Shown one piece after another: positions 19,736-28,367 of a stretch of 64,000 bases of DNA; position 1 is the stretch's first letter, and each line of letters opens with the position of its first letter. Source of the stretch: JBCCXL01 sp039191605 (lineage in GTDB: Bacteria > Acidobacteriota > Thermoanaerobaculia > Multivoradales > JAHZIX01); assembly GCA_039191605.1 (NCBI GenBank), contig JBCCXL010000003.1, positions 248,001 through 312,000 of the forward strand. Reading direction: 5' to 3'. The notes beneath the pieces were generated by a model, which was not told the origin of the DNA, did not search any database, and saw nothing but the letters and a program-made list of their open reading frames with translations. The position numbers and the translations under genes are program-made.

Positions 19736-19938
19736 GGGGTGCTCCTCGAAGCTAAAGGCAGGTCGCCGAAGGCGGCAACTCGATGGGGTGATGCAGTGGA
19801 GAGGTGACTACCCTTTTCGGCGCGAGCCAGGCAGTCTAGTGAGTTAGCCATTGTACACGCTTGCCGGACTTGGCCCGCGGAGTGACGGTGAGGATCCGGA
19901 AACGGCGAATGAGGCTCCGTCGCGTTAAGATAATCCCG

Positions 19939-20583
19939 ATGTCCGAGTCGATGAACGATCTTCGCGCGCCGGTCCTCCTGGTGGCCCTGCCGCAGGTGCT
20001 GGATCCTCATTTTCGGCGTTCGGTGGTGCTGATCGTGCGCCACGACGAGGAAGGCACCCTGGGTTTCATCATCAACCGGCGCACCGATCTGCGGATGATC
20101 GAAGTGCTGGCGGATCTGAAGATCCTGGAAGAGGCGGATCAGCCAGAGGAACCAGAAGAAATCGCCGGCGACGAGGAGCAGGTCGGAGAATCCGCGGATC
20201 GGGTGTACTACGGCGGGCCGGTGCTGCCGCAGCTGGGATCGGTCTTCTTCTCCGTCGATGAGGCTCCGGAGGTGCTCGATGGTGAGGGGGTCACGGAGGT
20301 GATGCCGGGGATCGCCATGACCCAGCAGATCATCGATCTAGACCGCCTGTATCGCGATCCGCCGCGGTATTTGCGCCTCTACCAGGGCTGCGCCGGGTGG
20401 GGTCAGGATCAGCTGATGGATGAGATCCTGCGCAACGACTGGCTGACGGTGCCGGCGACGGAAGAGCTGATCTTCGCCGAAGAGCCGGAAAGCGTATGGG
20501 AGCGCGCGGTGCGAGGGGCGGGCATCGATCCGGCCTCGCTGCCGTCCTGGACGACGCCGGCGGATGCCGCCGACGCCAATTGA
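19939..20583 (+). CDS. YqgE/AlgH family protein
   Basis: 214 residues from ATG at 19939. The N-terminus APVLLVALPQVLDPHFRRSV then VVLIVRHDEEGTLGFIINR is the hallmark of the YqgE/AlgH (DUF179) family, as are YYGGPVLPQLGSVF and LRLYQGCAGWGQDQLMDEI. The family is widespread, of unresolved function; AlgH was named from alginate regulation in Pseudomonas. The upstream in-frame extension to 19861 is Arg-rich and lacks similarity, so the internal start is preferred. An insertion of about 20 acidic residues around position 60-80 (EEADQPEEPEEIAGDEEQV) is longer than usual. Confidence 0.9.
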   Translation: MSESMNDLRAPVLLVALPQVLDPHFRRSVVLIVRHDEEGTLGFIINRRTDLRMIEVLADLKILEEADQPEEPEEIAGDEEQVGESADRVYYGGPVLPQLGSVFFSVDEAPEVLDGEGVTEVMPGIAMTQQIIDLDRLYRDPPRYLRLYQGCAGWGQDQLMDEILRNDWLTVPATEELIFAEEPESVWERAVRGAGIDPASLPSWTTPADAADAN

Positions 20584-20643
20584 GCTCCGTCGCCGCCCCC
20601 TTGCTCGCCTCTAGCGTTTCGCGGACTCGTTTACCGCTTCACC

Positions 20644-20683
20644 TTCAGTTCTTCAGTCCTTCAGTCCTTCAGTCCTTCAATCG
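20644..20683. repeat. 8-bp tandem repeat, five units
   Basis: Units TTCAGTTC, three of TTCAGTCC and a final TTCAATCG, in the spacer 30 bases upstream of the holin-like gene's start. Confidence 0.85.
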
Positions 20684-20713
20684 ACCTATCTGCAAACCTC
20701 GAGAGGAGACCCC

Positions 20714-21067
20714 ATGAGAGCGATTCTCCAGGTGGTGATCAACGCCGTGGCGATCTGGGCCGCGGCCAAGCTGGTGCCGGGGGTGGACTATTACGGCACC
20801 GTTTGGATGCTGCTGCTGGCCGGCTTGGTGATGGGCGTCATCAACCTCTTGGTGAAGCCCATCGTGACCCTATTGTCTTTGCCTCTGATTCTGCTCACCC
20901 TCGGCCTCTTCTACCTGGTGGTCAACGGAGTGATGCTGCAGTTGGCGGCGATGCTGGTGCCGGGGTTCTCGATCTCCGGCTGCCTGCCGGCGGTGCTCGG
21001 AGCGCTGGTGTTTTCGGTGGTCAACTGGGTCCTCGGTGGCCTGCTGGCGGAATCCGATGACGACTGA
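20714..21067 (+). CDS. Phage holin family 4-like small membrane protein
   Basis: 117 residues, GAGAGGAG upstream of the ATG. Four hydrophobic helices; the segments INAVAIWAAAKLVPGV, MGVINLLVKPIVTLLSLPL and LTLGLFYLVVNGVMLQLAA are diagnostic of the PF04020 family. Despite the name, members are chromosomal and of unknown function. The last 11 bases overlap the SDR gene, so the pair is coupled. Confidence 0.88.
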   Translation: MRAILQVVINAVAIWAAAKLVPGVDYYGTVWMLLLAGLVMGVINLLVKPIVTLLSLPLILLTLGLFYLVVNGVMLQLAAMLVPGFSISGCLPAVLGALVFSVVNWVLGGLLAESDDD

Positions 21068-21842
21068 GCATGACCTCGGAAAAGAAAGCGTTGGGAAGGG
21101 CAAGGTCGCGGTGGTCACCGGAGCCAGCGCTGGAATCGGCGCGGCGACGGTGGTGGCGCTGGCCCAGGCTGGCTACACAGTGTTTGGAGGAGCTCGACGC
21201 CGGGAGCCTCTGGAGAAGATTTGCGGCGCCGTCGGCGCCTTTGCCCACGTGCTGGACGTGGCGGACGCGGAGTCGGTAGCTCGCTTTGCAGCCTGGTTGG
21301 AAGAGAAGGCGGGAGCCCTGCATGTGCTGGTCAACAACGCCGGCTTTGCCGCTGGCGTCGATGCCGTCTCGCAGGCCGATGTCGATGCCTGGCGCAGCAT
21401 GTACGAGACCAACGTGCTGGGCGTGGTTCGCCTGACGCAGGTGCTGCTGCCTCGCCTCGAGGCCAGCGGTGATGGCCACGTGATCAACGTCGGCTCCATC
21501 GCCGGCTTCGAGACCTATCCCGGCGGCGGCGGCTACACCGCCACCAAGCACGCGCTGCGGGCGGCGACCCGGACCCTGCGCATCGAGCTGCTGGGGCGCC
21601 CGGTACGGGTCACGGAGATCTGTCCGGGGATGGTGGAGACGGAGTTTTCCGTCGTGCGCCTGGGAGATGAAGAGAAGGCGGATGCGGTGTACCAGGGAAT
21701 GCAGCCGCTGGTGGCGCAGGACATCGCGGAGACGATCCGATGGTGCTCCACCCGCCCGTCCCACGTGAATATCGACGAGATCGTGGTTCGCCCGCGGGAT
21801 CAGGCTACCGCTACCGCGGTGTACCGCCGCGAGCAGGACTGA
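21057..21842 (+). CDS. Short-chain dehydrogenase/reductase, YdfG-like
   Basis: 261 residues from ATG at 21057, overlapping the preceding stop. The Rossmann motif TGASAGIGAATVVAL, the NNAG segment (VLVNNAGFAAGVD) and the catalytic Tyr-Lys (YTATKHALRA) preceded by NVGSIAG are all present. The order and spacing match classical NAD(P)-dependent SDRs, and the sequence VRVTEICPGMVETEFSVVR is close to the YdfG/serine 3-dehydrogenase subgroup acting on 3-hydroxy acids. Substrate cannot be deduced here. Confidence 0.9.
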   Translation: MTTEHDLGKESVGKGKVAVVTGASAGIGAATVVALAQAGYTVFGGARRREPLEKICGAVGAFAHVLDVADAESVARFAAWLEEKAGALHVLVNNAGFAAGVDAVSQADVDAWRSMYETNVLGVVRLTQVLLPRLEASGDGHVINVGSIAGFETYPGGGGYTATKHALRAATRTLRIELLGRPVRVTEICPGMVETEFSVVRLGDEEKADAVYQGMQPLVAQDIAETIRWCSTRPSHVNIDEIVVRPRDQATATAVYRREQD

Positions 21843-21995
21843 GGGTAGAACTAGACAGCATCCTTAGAAACCTTCACTGGGAAGCATTACCGGGGGGTAT
21901 GACGGGGAGCAGCGTGGGAGTTGTCTGACGATGCGTCTCGGCAGAGGCTGAGCGCCTCCCCTGCCTCTCCCGTCGCTGACCCGAGAGGAAACACC

Positions 21996-22226
21996 ATGGA
22001 TATCGAAAAGCTCAAGCAGGTCTACGCCGCTCTGGATTCCCTCGACGATCGGATGAGCTACAAGGTGCGTCCCCGAACCGGTGGCGGCCTCAGCCGGCCG
22101 AGCGTCGAGCAGCTGGAGGAGAAGCACCGGCAGCTGGCGGAGTTCACCCTCGAGCTAAAGGACATTGTGAAGGCGCTCATCGTCGCCGTCGGCTCCCGCC
22201 CCAAGGCTCGTCCGGCCAAGCCCTGA
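21996..22226 (+). CDS. Small hypothetical protein
   Basis: 76 residues from ATG at 21996, preceded by GAGAGGAAACACC. It is mostly helical: a first helix (MDIEKLKQVYAALDSLDD), a basic linker and a second helix (VEQLEEKHRQLAEFTLELKD) that looks like a short coiled coil. There is no membrane segment. I do not recognise it. It ends 13 bases before the ADOP permease start and may be co-expressed with it. Confidence 0.6.
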   Translation: MDIEKLKQVYAALDSLDDRMSYKVRPRTGGGLSRPSVEQLEEKHRQLAEFTLELKDIVKALIVAVGSRPKARPAKP

Positions 22227-22239
22227 GCGACTAACGCCC

Positions 22240-24744
22240 GTGGACCCCTGGCTGCAGGATGTGCGCACCGGATGGCGCTCCCTGTGGCGGCATCGGCGCA
22301 TCAGCGTCGCTGCCGTGCTCTGCATCGCGCTCGGGGTGGGGGTCAACAGCGTCGCCTTCTCGACCATCGACGGCCTGCTCTTCAAGCCGCTGGATCTTCC
22401 CGCGGCTCACCGTCTGGTGACGGCCTACGTCTCTTGGCCCGGATTCGAGCACGCCAGCTTTTCCTTCGCCAACTACCGAGACATAGAGCGCGACAACGAG
22501 GTCTTCGAGAGCTTCGCCGCGGCGCGCTTGGTCACCGCAAGCGTGGCTCCCAAGGCAGTCTCGTCAGGTCGAGGAGCATCCAACGCCGGGGTAACTGAGG
22601 GCGTAGCAGCTGAGGCCGGCGCCCAGCGGCTGATGGCGCAGCTGGTCACCGCCCACTATTTCGACGTCCTGGGGGTGGCTCCGGCGCGCGGGCGAGCTTT
22701 TCAGGGCGATAGCGACGAGCTGATCGGAAGCCCTGCGGAGGTGATTCTGGGGCACGATTTTTGGCGCCGGAGATTCTCGGTAGAGGAAGAGGTCCTCGGC
22801 GAGACCCTGCGCATCAACGGGCGTCCCTTTCGCATCATCGGCATCATGCCGCGAGGGTTTCACGGCACCTATCGCCTGGTGCGGCCGGACGTCTACCTAC
22901 CGGTCACCATGGCGCAGCTGCTGGTGCCGAAGGCCAATCTCGAGAATCGCGGCAATGGCTGGCTGCTCTCCGTGGGGCGTTTGAGTCAGGGGGTGAGCAT
23001 CGATCAGGCGCGCGCGAGTCTGAACCGCCTGGCGGAGGGGATGGAGCAGCAGCACCCTCGACTGCTGGACGGTTGGGGGCTGACCCTGGTCTCCGGGGGT
23101 GAGCAGGATCTCCCTCCCCCATTGCGCTCCCGGTTGGCCTCCGCGTCTCGATGGATCCTGGCCCTCGCTGCCCTCGTCCTGCTGGTGGCCTGCGCCAACG
23201 TTGCCTCTCTGCTCCTCGCTAGAGATGAGGGGCGACGCCGGGAGTTGGCGATTCGCCGCGCCCTCGGGGCAGGCTTTGGGCGCTTGTCGAGGCAGCTAGT
23301 GACGGAGAGCGGGCTCCTGGCGCTCCTCGGCAGCACCGCCGCCTTGTCCCTTGCCTGGGTCTGTAGCCGGTGGCTGCCGGCAGCGCTGCCGGATCATCTG
23401 CCGGTGCGGATGGAACCTGCCCTGGCTCCCGATGGTCGGGTTCTGGCCTATGCCTTGGTTCTTTGTCTGGTGACCGCGGTGGTCTGTGCTCTGGCCCCGG
23501 CGCTACGGGGGGCGAGGGGGGAGATCTACTCGGCCCTGGGGTCGAGAGGGCGAGCTAGCGGTCGGCGAAGGTGGGGCTTGGGAAGCTTTCACTCCACTCT
23601 GGTGATCGCTCAGCTCGCTCTCTCGCTGGTGCTGTTGGCGAGCGCCGGTCTCTTTGTGCGCTCCCTGCAGCAGGCGCAGAGGATCGACCCCGGGTTTCGT
23701 TCCGAAGGGGTTCTACTGGCGGCCATCGACCCTTCTCTAGTGGGGTACGACGAGCCTCGTGGGCGCGAGCTCTACGATCGCCTTCTGCAGCGAGTGGCGA
23801 GCCTGCCGGGGGTGGAGTCGGCGGCCCTCGGTGAGGTGGTGCCGTTAGGGGTTGGCGGGGGGCAGCAGCGAGGGATCTTGGTGGAGGGGTACGAGGCGGC
23901 GCCGGATGAGCGCATGAACCCCGACTTCAACGTGGTTGGCAGCGGCTACTTCGAGTTGATGGAGATGGCTCTTGTGGCGGGGCGGACCTTCGATTCCACC
24001 GAGACGCCCGGATCTTTGCCGACGGTGGTGGTGAACCGCACCATGGCAGAGCGCTATTGGCCCCCAGGGGAGGCGGTGGGAGGGCGGTTGAGCTACGGTG
24101 GCCCCTGGGCTCGAGTGGTGGGGGTGGTGGAGGACATTCAATACCAGAGCCTCGGAGAGGCTCCCCGGCCCTACCTTTATCTGCCTTGGGAGCAGGTTTG
24201 GGAGGCCTCCATGGAGCTCCATGTGCGCAGCCAGAGTCCGGCGGATCAGCTGGTGCCGCTGTTGCGCCGGGAGGTGGCGACCCTGGACCCGGCGCTGCCG
24301 GTGTTTTCGGTGCGTACCCTGCGGGAACACACCGCTTCTGCCCTCTACTTGCCTCGCCTCGGGGCCGGCTTTGTCGGTGCTTTCGGCCTGCTGGCGCTGG
24401 GGCTAGCGGTGGTGGGGCTAGCGGGGGTGATGGCCTACGGAGTGCGGCGGGCGCGCTCGGAGATGGGCATCCGAATCGCCCTGGGGGCTGATCCGCGGAG
24501 AATCTTCTGGCAGGTGCTGCGGCAGGGCCTGAGCGTGGTCTCGGTGGGCGTCGCCCTCGGCCTGCTGACGGCGGTAGGCGTCGGCCAGCTGCTGGCGGGC
24601 TTTCTCTACGGTACCTCCCACGCCGATCCGGTCACCCTAGGGCTGGCGGCGGGCTGTTTGGTGCTCGTCGCCGCGGTGGCGGTTTCGGTGCCTGCGCGCC
24701 GCGCGATGAAGGTGGATCCGGTGTCGGTGCTGCGGGAGGAGTAG
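22240..24744 (+). CDS. ADOP-type duplicated ABC permease (MacB/FtsX)
   Basis: 834 residues with a GTG start. It contains two tandem MacB units. Each has a membrane helix, a large extracytoplasmic domain (e.g. VSHYF-like LVTAHYFDVLGVAPARGRAF in the first, FNVVGSGYFELMEMALVAGR in the second) and FtsX C-terminal helices (RRRELAIRRALGAGFGRL; RRARSEMGIRIALGADPRRI). The opening WLQDVRTGWRSLWRHRRISV and this double arrangement define the acidobacterial duplicated orphan permeases, which are expanded in Acidobacteriota. As usual for the group, no ATPase gene adjoins it. Function is unproven; it is presumably an efflux or mechanotransmission component sharing an ATPase encoded elsewhere. Confidence 0.88.
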   Translation: MDPWLQDVRTGWRSLWRHRRISVAAVLCIALGVGVNSVAFSTIDGLLFKPLDLPAAHRLVTAYVSWPGFEHASFSFANYRDIERDNEVFESFAAARLVTASVAPKAVSSGRGASNAGVTEGVAAEAGAQRLMAQLVTAHYFDVLGVAPARGRAFQGDSDELIGSPAEVILGHDFWRRRFSVEEEVLGETLRINGRPFRIIGIMPRGFHGTYRLVRPDVYLPVTMAQLLVPKANLENRGNGWLLSVGRLSQGVSIDQARASLNRLAEGMEQQHPRLLDGWGLTLVSGGEQDLPPPLRSRLASASRWILALAALVLLVACANVASLLLARDEGRRRELAIRRALGAGFGRLSRQLVTESGLLALLGSTAALSLAWVCSRWLPAALPDHLPVRMEPALAPDGRVLAYALVLCLVTAVVCALAPALRGARGEIYSALGSRGRASGRRRWGLGSFHSTLVIAQLALSLVLLASAGLFVRSLQQAQRIDPGFRSEGVLLAAIDPSLVGYDEPRGRELYDRLLQRVASLPGVESAALGEVVPLGVGGGQQRGILVEGYEAAPDERMNPDFNVVGSGYFELMEMALVAGRTFDSTETPGSLPTVVVNRTMAERYWPPGEAVGGRLSYGGPWARVVGVVEDIQYQSLGEAPRPYLYLPWEQVWEASMELHVRSQSPADQLVPLLRREVATLDPALPVFSVRTLREHTASALYLPRLGAGFVGAFGLLALGLAVVGLAGVMAYGVRRARSEMGIRIALGADPRRIFWQVLRQGLSVVSVGVALGLLTAVGVGQLLAGFLYGTSHADPVTLGLAAGCLVLVAAVAVSVPARRAMKVDPVSVLREE

Positions 24745-24824
24745 AGCGGTTTTCGCCGCGGCTTCGCCGTTGCCCTTGCCGCCTGTAATTCCCTTGTGCG
24801 CTCCGCGTACGGTCCGCTGGTGCG

Positions 24825-27800
24825 CTAACCGCGCATCAAGCGCAGCGGCATCTCCGGGAAGGTGAGGCGCTGGTCCGTAGCGGCGTCGAGGATCTCGGCG
24901 TTCTCCGGTACCTGAAAGAGGAAGACGTTGCGCAGGGCCGGGTCCAGGAAGCCGGCTTTGCGCATCAGCTCTCGATAGGCCAGGCGGAGAAAGCGGATCG
25001 AGCCGGTGCCGGGAATGCCGTAGCGGTGAACCCACTCCAGGCCGCGATAGAGGCGAAGATCCAGAAGCTCCTGGCGCTCCGCCGGGTCGAGGGTCTCCCG
25101 GCGCTGTTCCAGCAGGTGGCAGAGCTCCGGGATGCGGGCGGCGTCCTGGGTGTTGAGGGCGAGCTCCAGCTCGTAGGACAGGTCCACCAATCCAGAGCTG
25201 GAGTTGTTGTGGCGCTGGTGAATCTCTCGCGCGTTGCGCAGATGCTCGGCGGCTTCCAGAGCGTTGCGCTGCCGCAGATGGATTCTCCCGATCAGCTGCT
25301 CCGCGTCGCCGAGGGTCTCGGATTCGGGCATCATCTGCAGCGTGAAGTGGGCCCGCCGGGCCGTGGTCATCGCCTCGTTGGTGCGCCCGAGAAGCAGCCA
25401 GTTGGCGGCGAGATTGAGCTCGGCGATGGCCGCCCCCACCGTGTCGCCGATCTCCTCCCGCAGCTTGAGGGATCGCTTCAGGTGAGCCTGGGCTCCGACC
25501 CCATCTCCGAGGCGGTGGAGGACCCGGCCAATGCCGAGGAGAGCGAAGCTCACTTCCCCGGGATCCCCGTGGTCTTCGAGGAATTCCTTGGCCTTTTTGT
25601 AGAAGCCCAGGGACTTGGCGTAGTTCCCTCGCGCCAGAGAGGTGGCTCCGAGGGCGGAGAGGGAGGCTCCGAGAGCCTTCAGGTTGCCTACCCGGTGGCG
25701 TAATTCGAAGGCCTTGCGGTGATGTTCCATCGCCTCCTTGAGCCGGCGCTGGCGCAGCGCGATATTGCCGAGGTAATACCAGCAGGAAGCTACCTGGGTG
25801 CGGGATCCACGGGATTCCAGCAGCGGCAGCAGCTGCTCGAGAAGAGACCTCGCTTCGTCGTAGCGCTCGCGGCGAATCAGGATCTTGACCAGCTGCAGCA
25901 GCAACAGGGCCTGGCGGCCGGGGTCTTCCTCCACCACCAGCTCCAGGGCCTGGCGCAGCACTCGCTCGCTGTCTTCTAGTCGCCCCTTGGCGAGATCGAC
26001 CTCGCTGCGCAGGCCGGCGAAGGCGAGGTACTTTCGAGGCTCTCCGTCCGCTAGCTCCAGGGCGCGATCGATCTCCGCCTCGAAGGCCTCGAGGCGGCCC
26101 AGGCGTCGCGCCAGCGGGAGCAGGATCCACAGCAGCTGGAGCTCGATTTCGGCGTTTCCTTCTCGCCTTTGATGCCCGCTGAGCTCTTCCGCCAGGGCAT
26201 CGAGGATCTCGTCCGGCTCCAGCCCCTGGGGGTGCGATTGAGCCAGTTCGAGGATCGGAGGCACCGCCGCGGCGCTGCCGGAGAGCAGCTGATACGCGTG
26301 CCAGCGGGCCAGGGGAGCATCGCTGGCGTGGGCGAGGATCTCTCCCGCGGCTTGGCGTACCAGCCCCTCTTCGTCGATCATCGTCTCCCGCAGCCCGACC
26401 TCGAAGGCGTCGGAGGTGAAGCGAACGCCGATCCCCCAGGGGGTGCTCTCCTGGGTAAGCCAGCCGGCGTGCACCAGCCTCACTTCCCAATCCGTCGACA
26501 GCTGGGCGCCGAGGAGCTCCGCCGCCGCCGAGATCTCCCGGGCAGGCATGGCAAGGCTGGCGGTAGCGAGCAGCTGAAGCCCCTGGCCGCCGCCGAGGGC
26601 GAGGTTCTCCGCCTCCAGGTGCTGGACGAAGCGGCTGGAGGGCAGATAGGGCTCCTGTCCGCTGCCGTTGAAGAAGAAGCTGCCGTAGATGCGCCGCAGC
26701 ACGTTGCGGTGAATCAGCTTGATCAAACCCTCTTCGAAGGCGAAGGGAATACCGTCGCTGGCCTGGAGGAAGCGCTCCTTCACCTCTTCGGGCATCGATA
26801 GGCCGGAGGTCAGGCCGTCCGCCAAGACTTCCATCTCGCGCCGCGCCATGGCCGGAATCGAGACTTCGGGGCTGGTATTGGCGATCGGCGACCAGCGCGC
26901 GCCGCGGCGCCCCAGAAGCACGAAGAGGGTGAGATCTTCGAGGACCGGTTCGGCGATGAGCCGGTCGATGGTGGCGATATCGCTGGGGTGGGAGTTGGGG
27001 ACATCGTCGAGAATCAGGCGCACCGGCTCGCCCAGCCTGCGGGCGGTGCTGCGCAGGGTCTCCGTCAGAACTTCGTGAACGATGGCCGGATCGGGCTCCT
27101 CGCCGTGATCCACCAGCCAGTCGGCGTAGGGCTCCAGGCCCATGCTGGCGAGGGCCTGCTGGGGGTCTTGATCGAGGAGGTCTCCGGCATGGTTTCTCAC
27201 CAAGGCCTCAAGGATCCTCGCCGCGACTCCAGAGCGCTGGGACCGCAGTGGCGGAACCGTGACCCATACCGGGGTCGCGGTGCGCATCAGGCTGTGGTCC
27301 GCTCTCTTCTTGCGTCTTTGGGCCGGGTCGCAGCCGAAGGTCTGCCAGGCGATGCGGGTCTTGCCGCTGCCCAGAGGGCCCACCAGGCGCAGAACCCGAG
27401 CGCCGCTGCGGCCGAGGATCGCCTGCTCAATGGTGGGGCGGGGGACGTATTCGGGTCTCAGCCCCAGCAGCTCCGGATTGCGCCAGGGCTCCAGGGCCCG
27501 CTCTCGGCCATCGAGACGATAGAGGTTGGCCCGGCTCCCGCTTTGGCCACGGAATTCCTGCTGCGGCGCGGTGGGCCAACGCTTCGCCAATCGACTCGCG
27601 GCGTAGCCGGTGAGATAGACCTCGTCCATCGGCACCCGAGGTGCGTAGCTCAGCAGGTCGTCGAGGAGCGCTTCCGGCACCAGCTCGCAGCGCCCCTGGC
27701 GCAGGTGCACCGAGCCGGGGAGCAGCAGAAAGGCACTGGCGGCGCCCTGCGCGCCGCGGGCGCTACGACAGCGTCGCAGCAGCTGCAGAGCGCAGCCGGT

Positions 27801-28031
27801 GGCGGAATCCGCCTCGCCGGCATCTCCCGGGATCGGCAGGAAGGCATATAGCCTGCCTCCGGAAGCGCTGCGCACGTCGGTGAGGGCCTCGACGCCGGGA
27901 AGCTCGTCGAGGTGTTGTTCGGCGAGCTGGAGCTCGTCGTCCTGGCCCTCGATGGACCAATGATAGAGAAGGACAACGGGCAGGACTCGAGGCAGAGTCT
28001 TGGGGCGAGTCGCGTCGGCTTCAATCGACAT
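24825..28031 (-). CDS. STAND-like ATPase with N-terminal cyclase-like module and TPR repeats
   Basis: 1068 residues, AGGAG 6 bases before the ATG. Residues 1-180 have the general layout of a class III nucleotide cyclase domain (VLLYHWSIEGQD, then a late DEVYLTGYAASRLAKR resembling the cyclase 'N-x-A-A-R-L' element), but the metal-binding Asp pair is not evident, so it would be inactive. The P-loop is GPLGSGKTR at 218-226, with a Walker B-like LILDDVPNS near 330. From about residue 640 to 1010 there are multiple TPR-like helix pairs (AFELRHRVGNLKALGASLSA, SLKLREEIGDTVGAAIAELN). This order resembles the large cyclase-ATPase-TPR signalling regulators. There is no DNA-binding domain or membrane segment. 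It is monocistronic, with an AT-rich upstream region. Confidence 0.65.
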   Translation of the reverse strand: MSIEADATRPKTLPRVLPVVLLYHWSIEGQDDELQLAEQHLDELPGVEALTDVRSASGGRLYAFLPIPGDAGEADSATGCALQLLRRCRSARGAQGAASAFLLLPGSVHLRQGRCELVPEALLDDLLSYAPRVPMDEVYLTGYAASRLAKRWPTAPQQEFRGQSGSRANLYRLDGRERALEPWRNPELLGLRPEYVPRPTIEQAILGRSGARVLRLVGPLGSGKTRIAWQTFGCDPAQRRKKRADHSLMRTATPVWVTVPPLRSQRSGVAARILEALVRNHAGDLLDQDPQQALASMGLEPYADWLVDHGEEPDPAIVHEVLTETLRSTARRLGEPVRLILDDVPNSHPSDIATIDRLIAEPVLEDLTLFVLLGRRGARWSPIANTSPEVSIPAMARREMEVLADGLTSGLSMPEEVKERFLQASDGIPFAFEEGLIKLIHRNVLRRIYGSFFFNGSGQEPYLPSSRFVQHLEAENLALGGGQGLQLLATASLAMPAREISAAAELLGAQLSTDWEVRLVHAGWLTQESTPWGIGVRFTSDAFEVGLRETMIDEEGLVRQAAGEILAHASDAPLARWHAYQLLSGSAAAVPPILELAQSHPQGLEPDEILDALAEELSGHQRREGNAEIELQLLWILLPLARRLGRLEAFEAEIDRALELADGEPRKYLAFAGLRSEVDLAKGRLEDSERVLRQALELVVEEDPGRQALLLLQLVKILIRRERYDEARSLLEQLLPLLESRGSRTQVASCWYYLGNIALRQRRLKEAMEHHRKAFELRHRVGNLKALGASLSALGATSLARGNYAKSLGFYKKAKEFLEDHGDPGEVSFALLGIGRVLHRLGDGVGAQAHLKRSLKLREEIGDTVGAAIAELNLAANWLLLGRTNEAMTTARRAHFTLQMMPESETLGDAEQLIGRIHLRQRNALEAAEHLRNAREIHQRHNNSSSGLVDLSYELELALNTQDAARIPELCHLLEQRRETLDPAERQELLDLRLYRGLEWVHRYGIPGTGSIRFLRLAYRELMRKAGFLDPALRNVFLFQVPENAEILDAATDQRLTFPEMPLRLMRG

Positions 28032-28367
28032 GGGGGGCTCCTATGAAGCCGCTCTCGCAAGACATCATGAGATTCCGGCGCGATAAAAAAGACCGGAAGG
28101 GGGTTCAACTCCCAGGGAATCGGAACGAGATAGGAAATGGAAAAGAGCTGAGGAGAGAAGAACGCAAATCGGAGCTAAGCGGGAGGATCCGTGGGGCGTT
28201 GGACCCAGGCCCGAAGAAATCGAGAGCTGCCTTCAGGATATCTCGAAGCGCGATCCCGCGCGAGGGGGTCCAGGGTGCCTTGAACTAGCCATTTTGGGCT
28301 CATCGGCGACATTTGGAGTGATAATGAATTGTGTATTTAAATTATTAAAGCAATTTTTTCTATTAAG
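28032..28367. other. Spacer with an AT-rich island
   Basis: Bases ~28290-28370 are strongly AT-rich against the GC-rich background, including TTAAATTATTAAAG and a T-run. On the minus strand the stretch reads as an A-tract followed by TTGCTT and a CATTAT-like element; it is the best promoter region for the ATPase/TPR gene. A tRNA-like GGTTCAACTCC at ~28105 has no matching acceptor or anticodon arm. Confidence 0.5.

Noticed and set aside
24637..26490. 617-codon minus-strand frame overlapping the ATPase/TPR gene
   Set aside because: An alternative-frame shadow with Arg/Pro/Gly-rich low-complexity translation.
28090..28130. tRNA T-arm-like GGTTCAACTCC
   Set aside because: The T-stem is only three pairs, and no acceptor, D or anticodon arm can be drawn around it.
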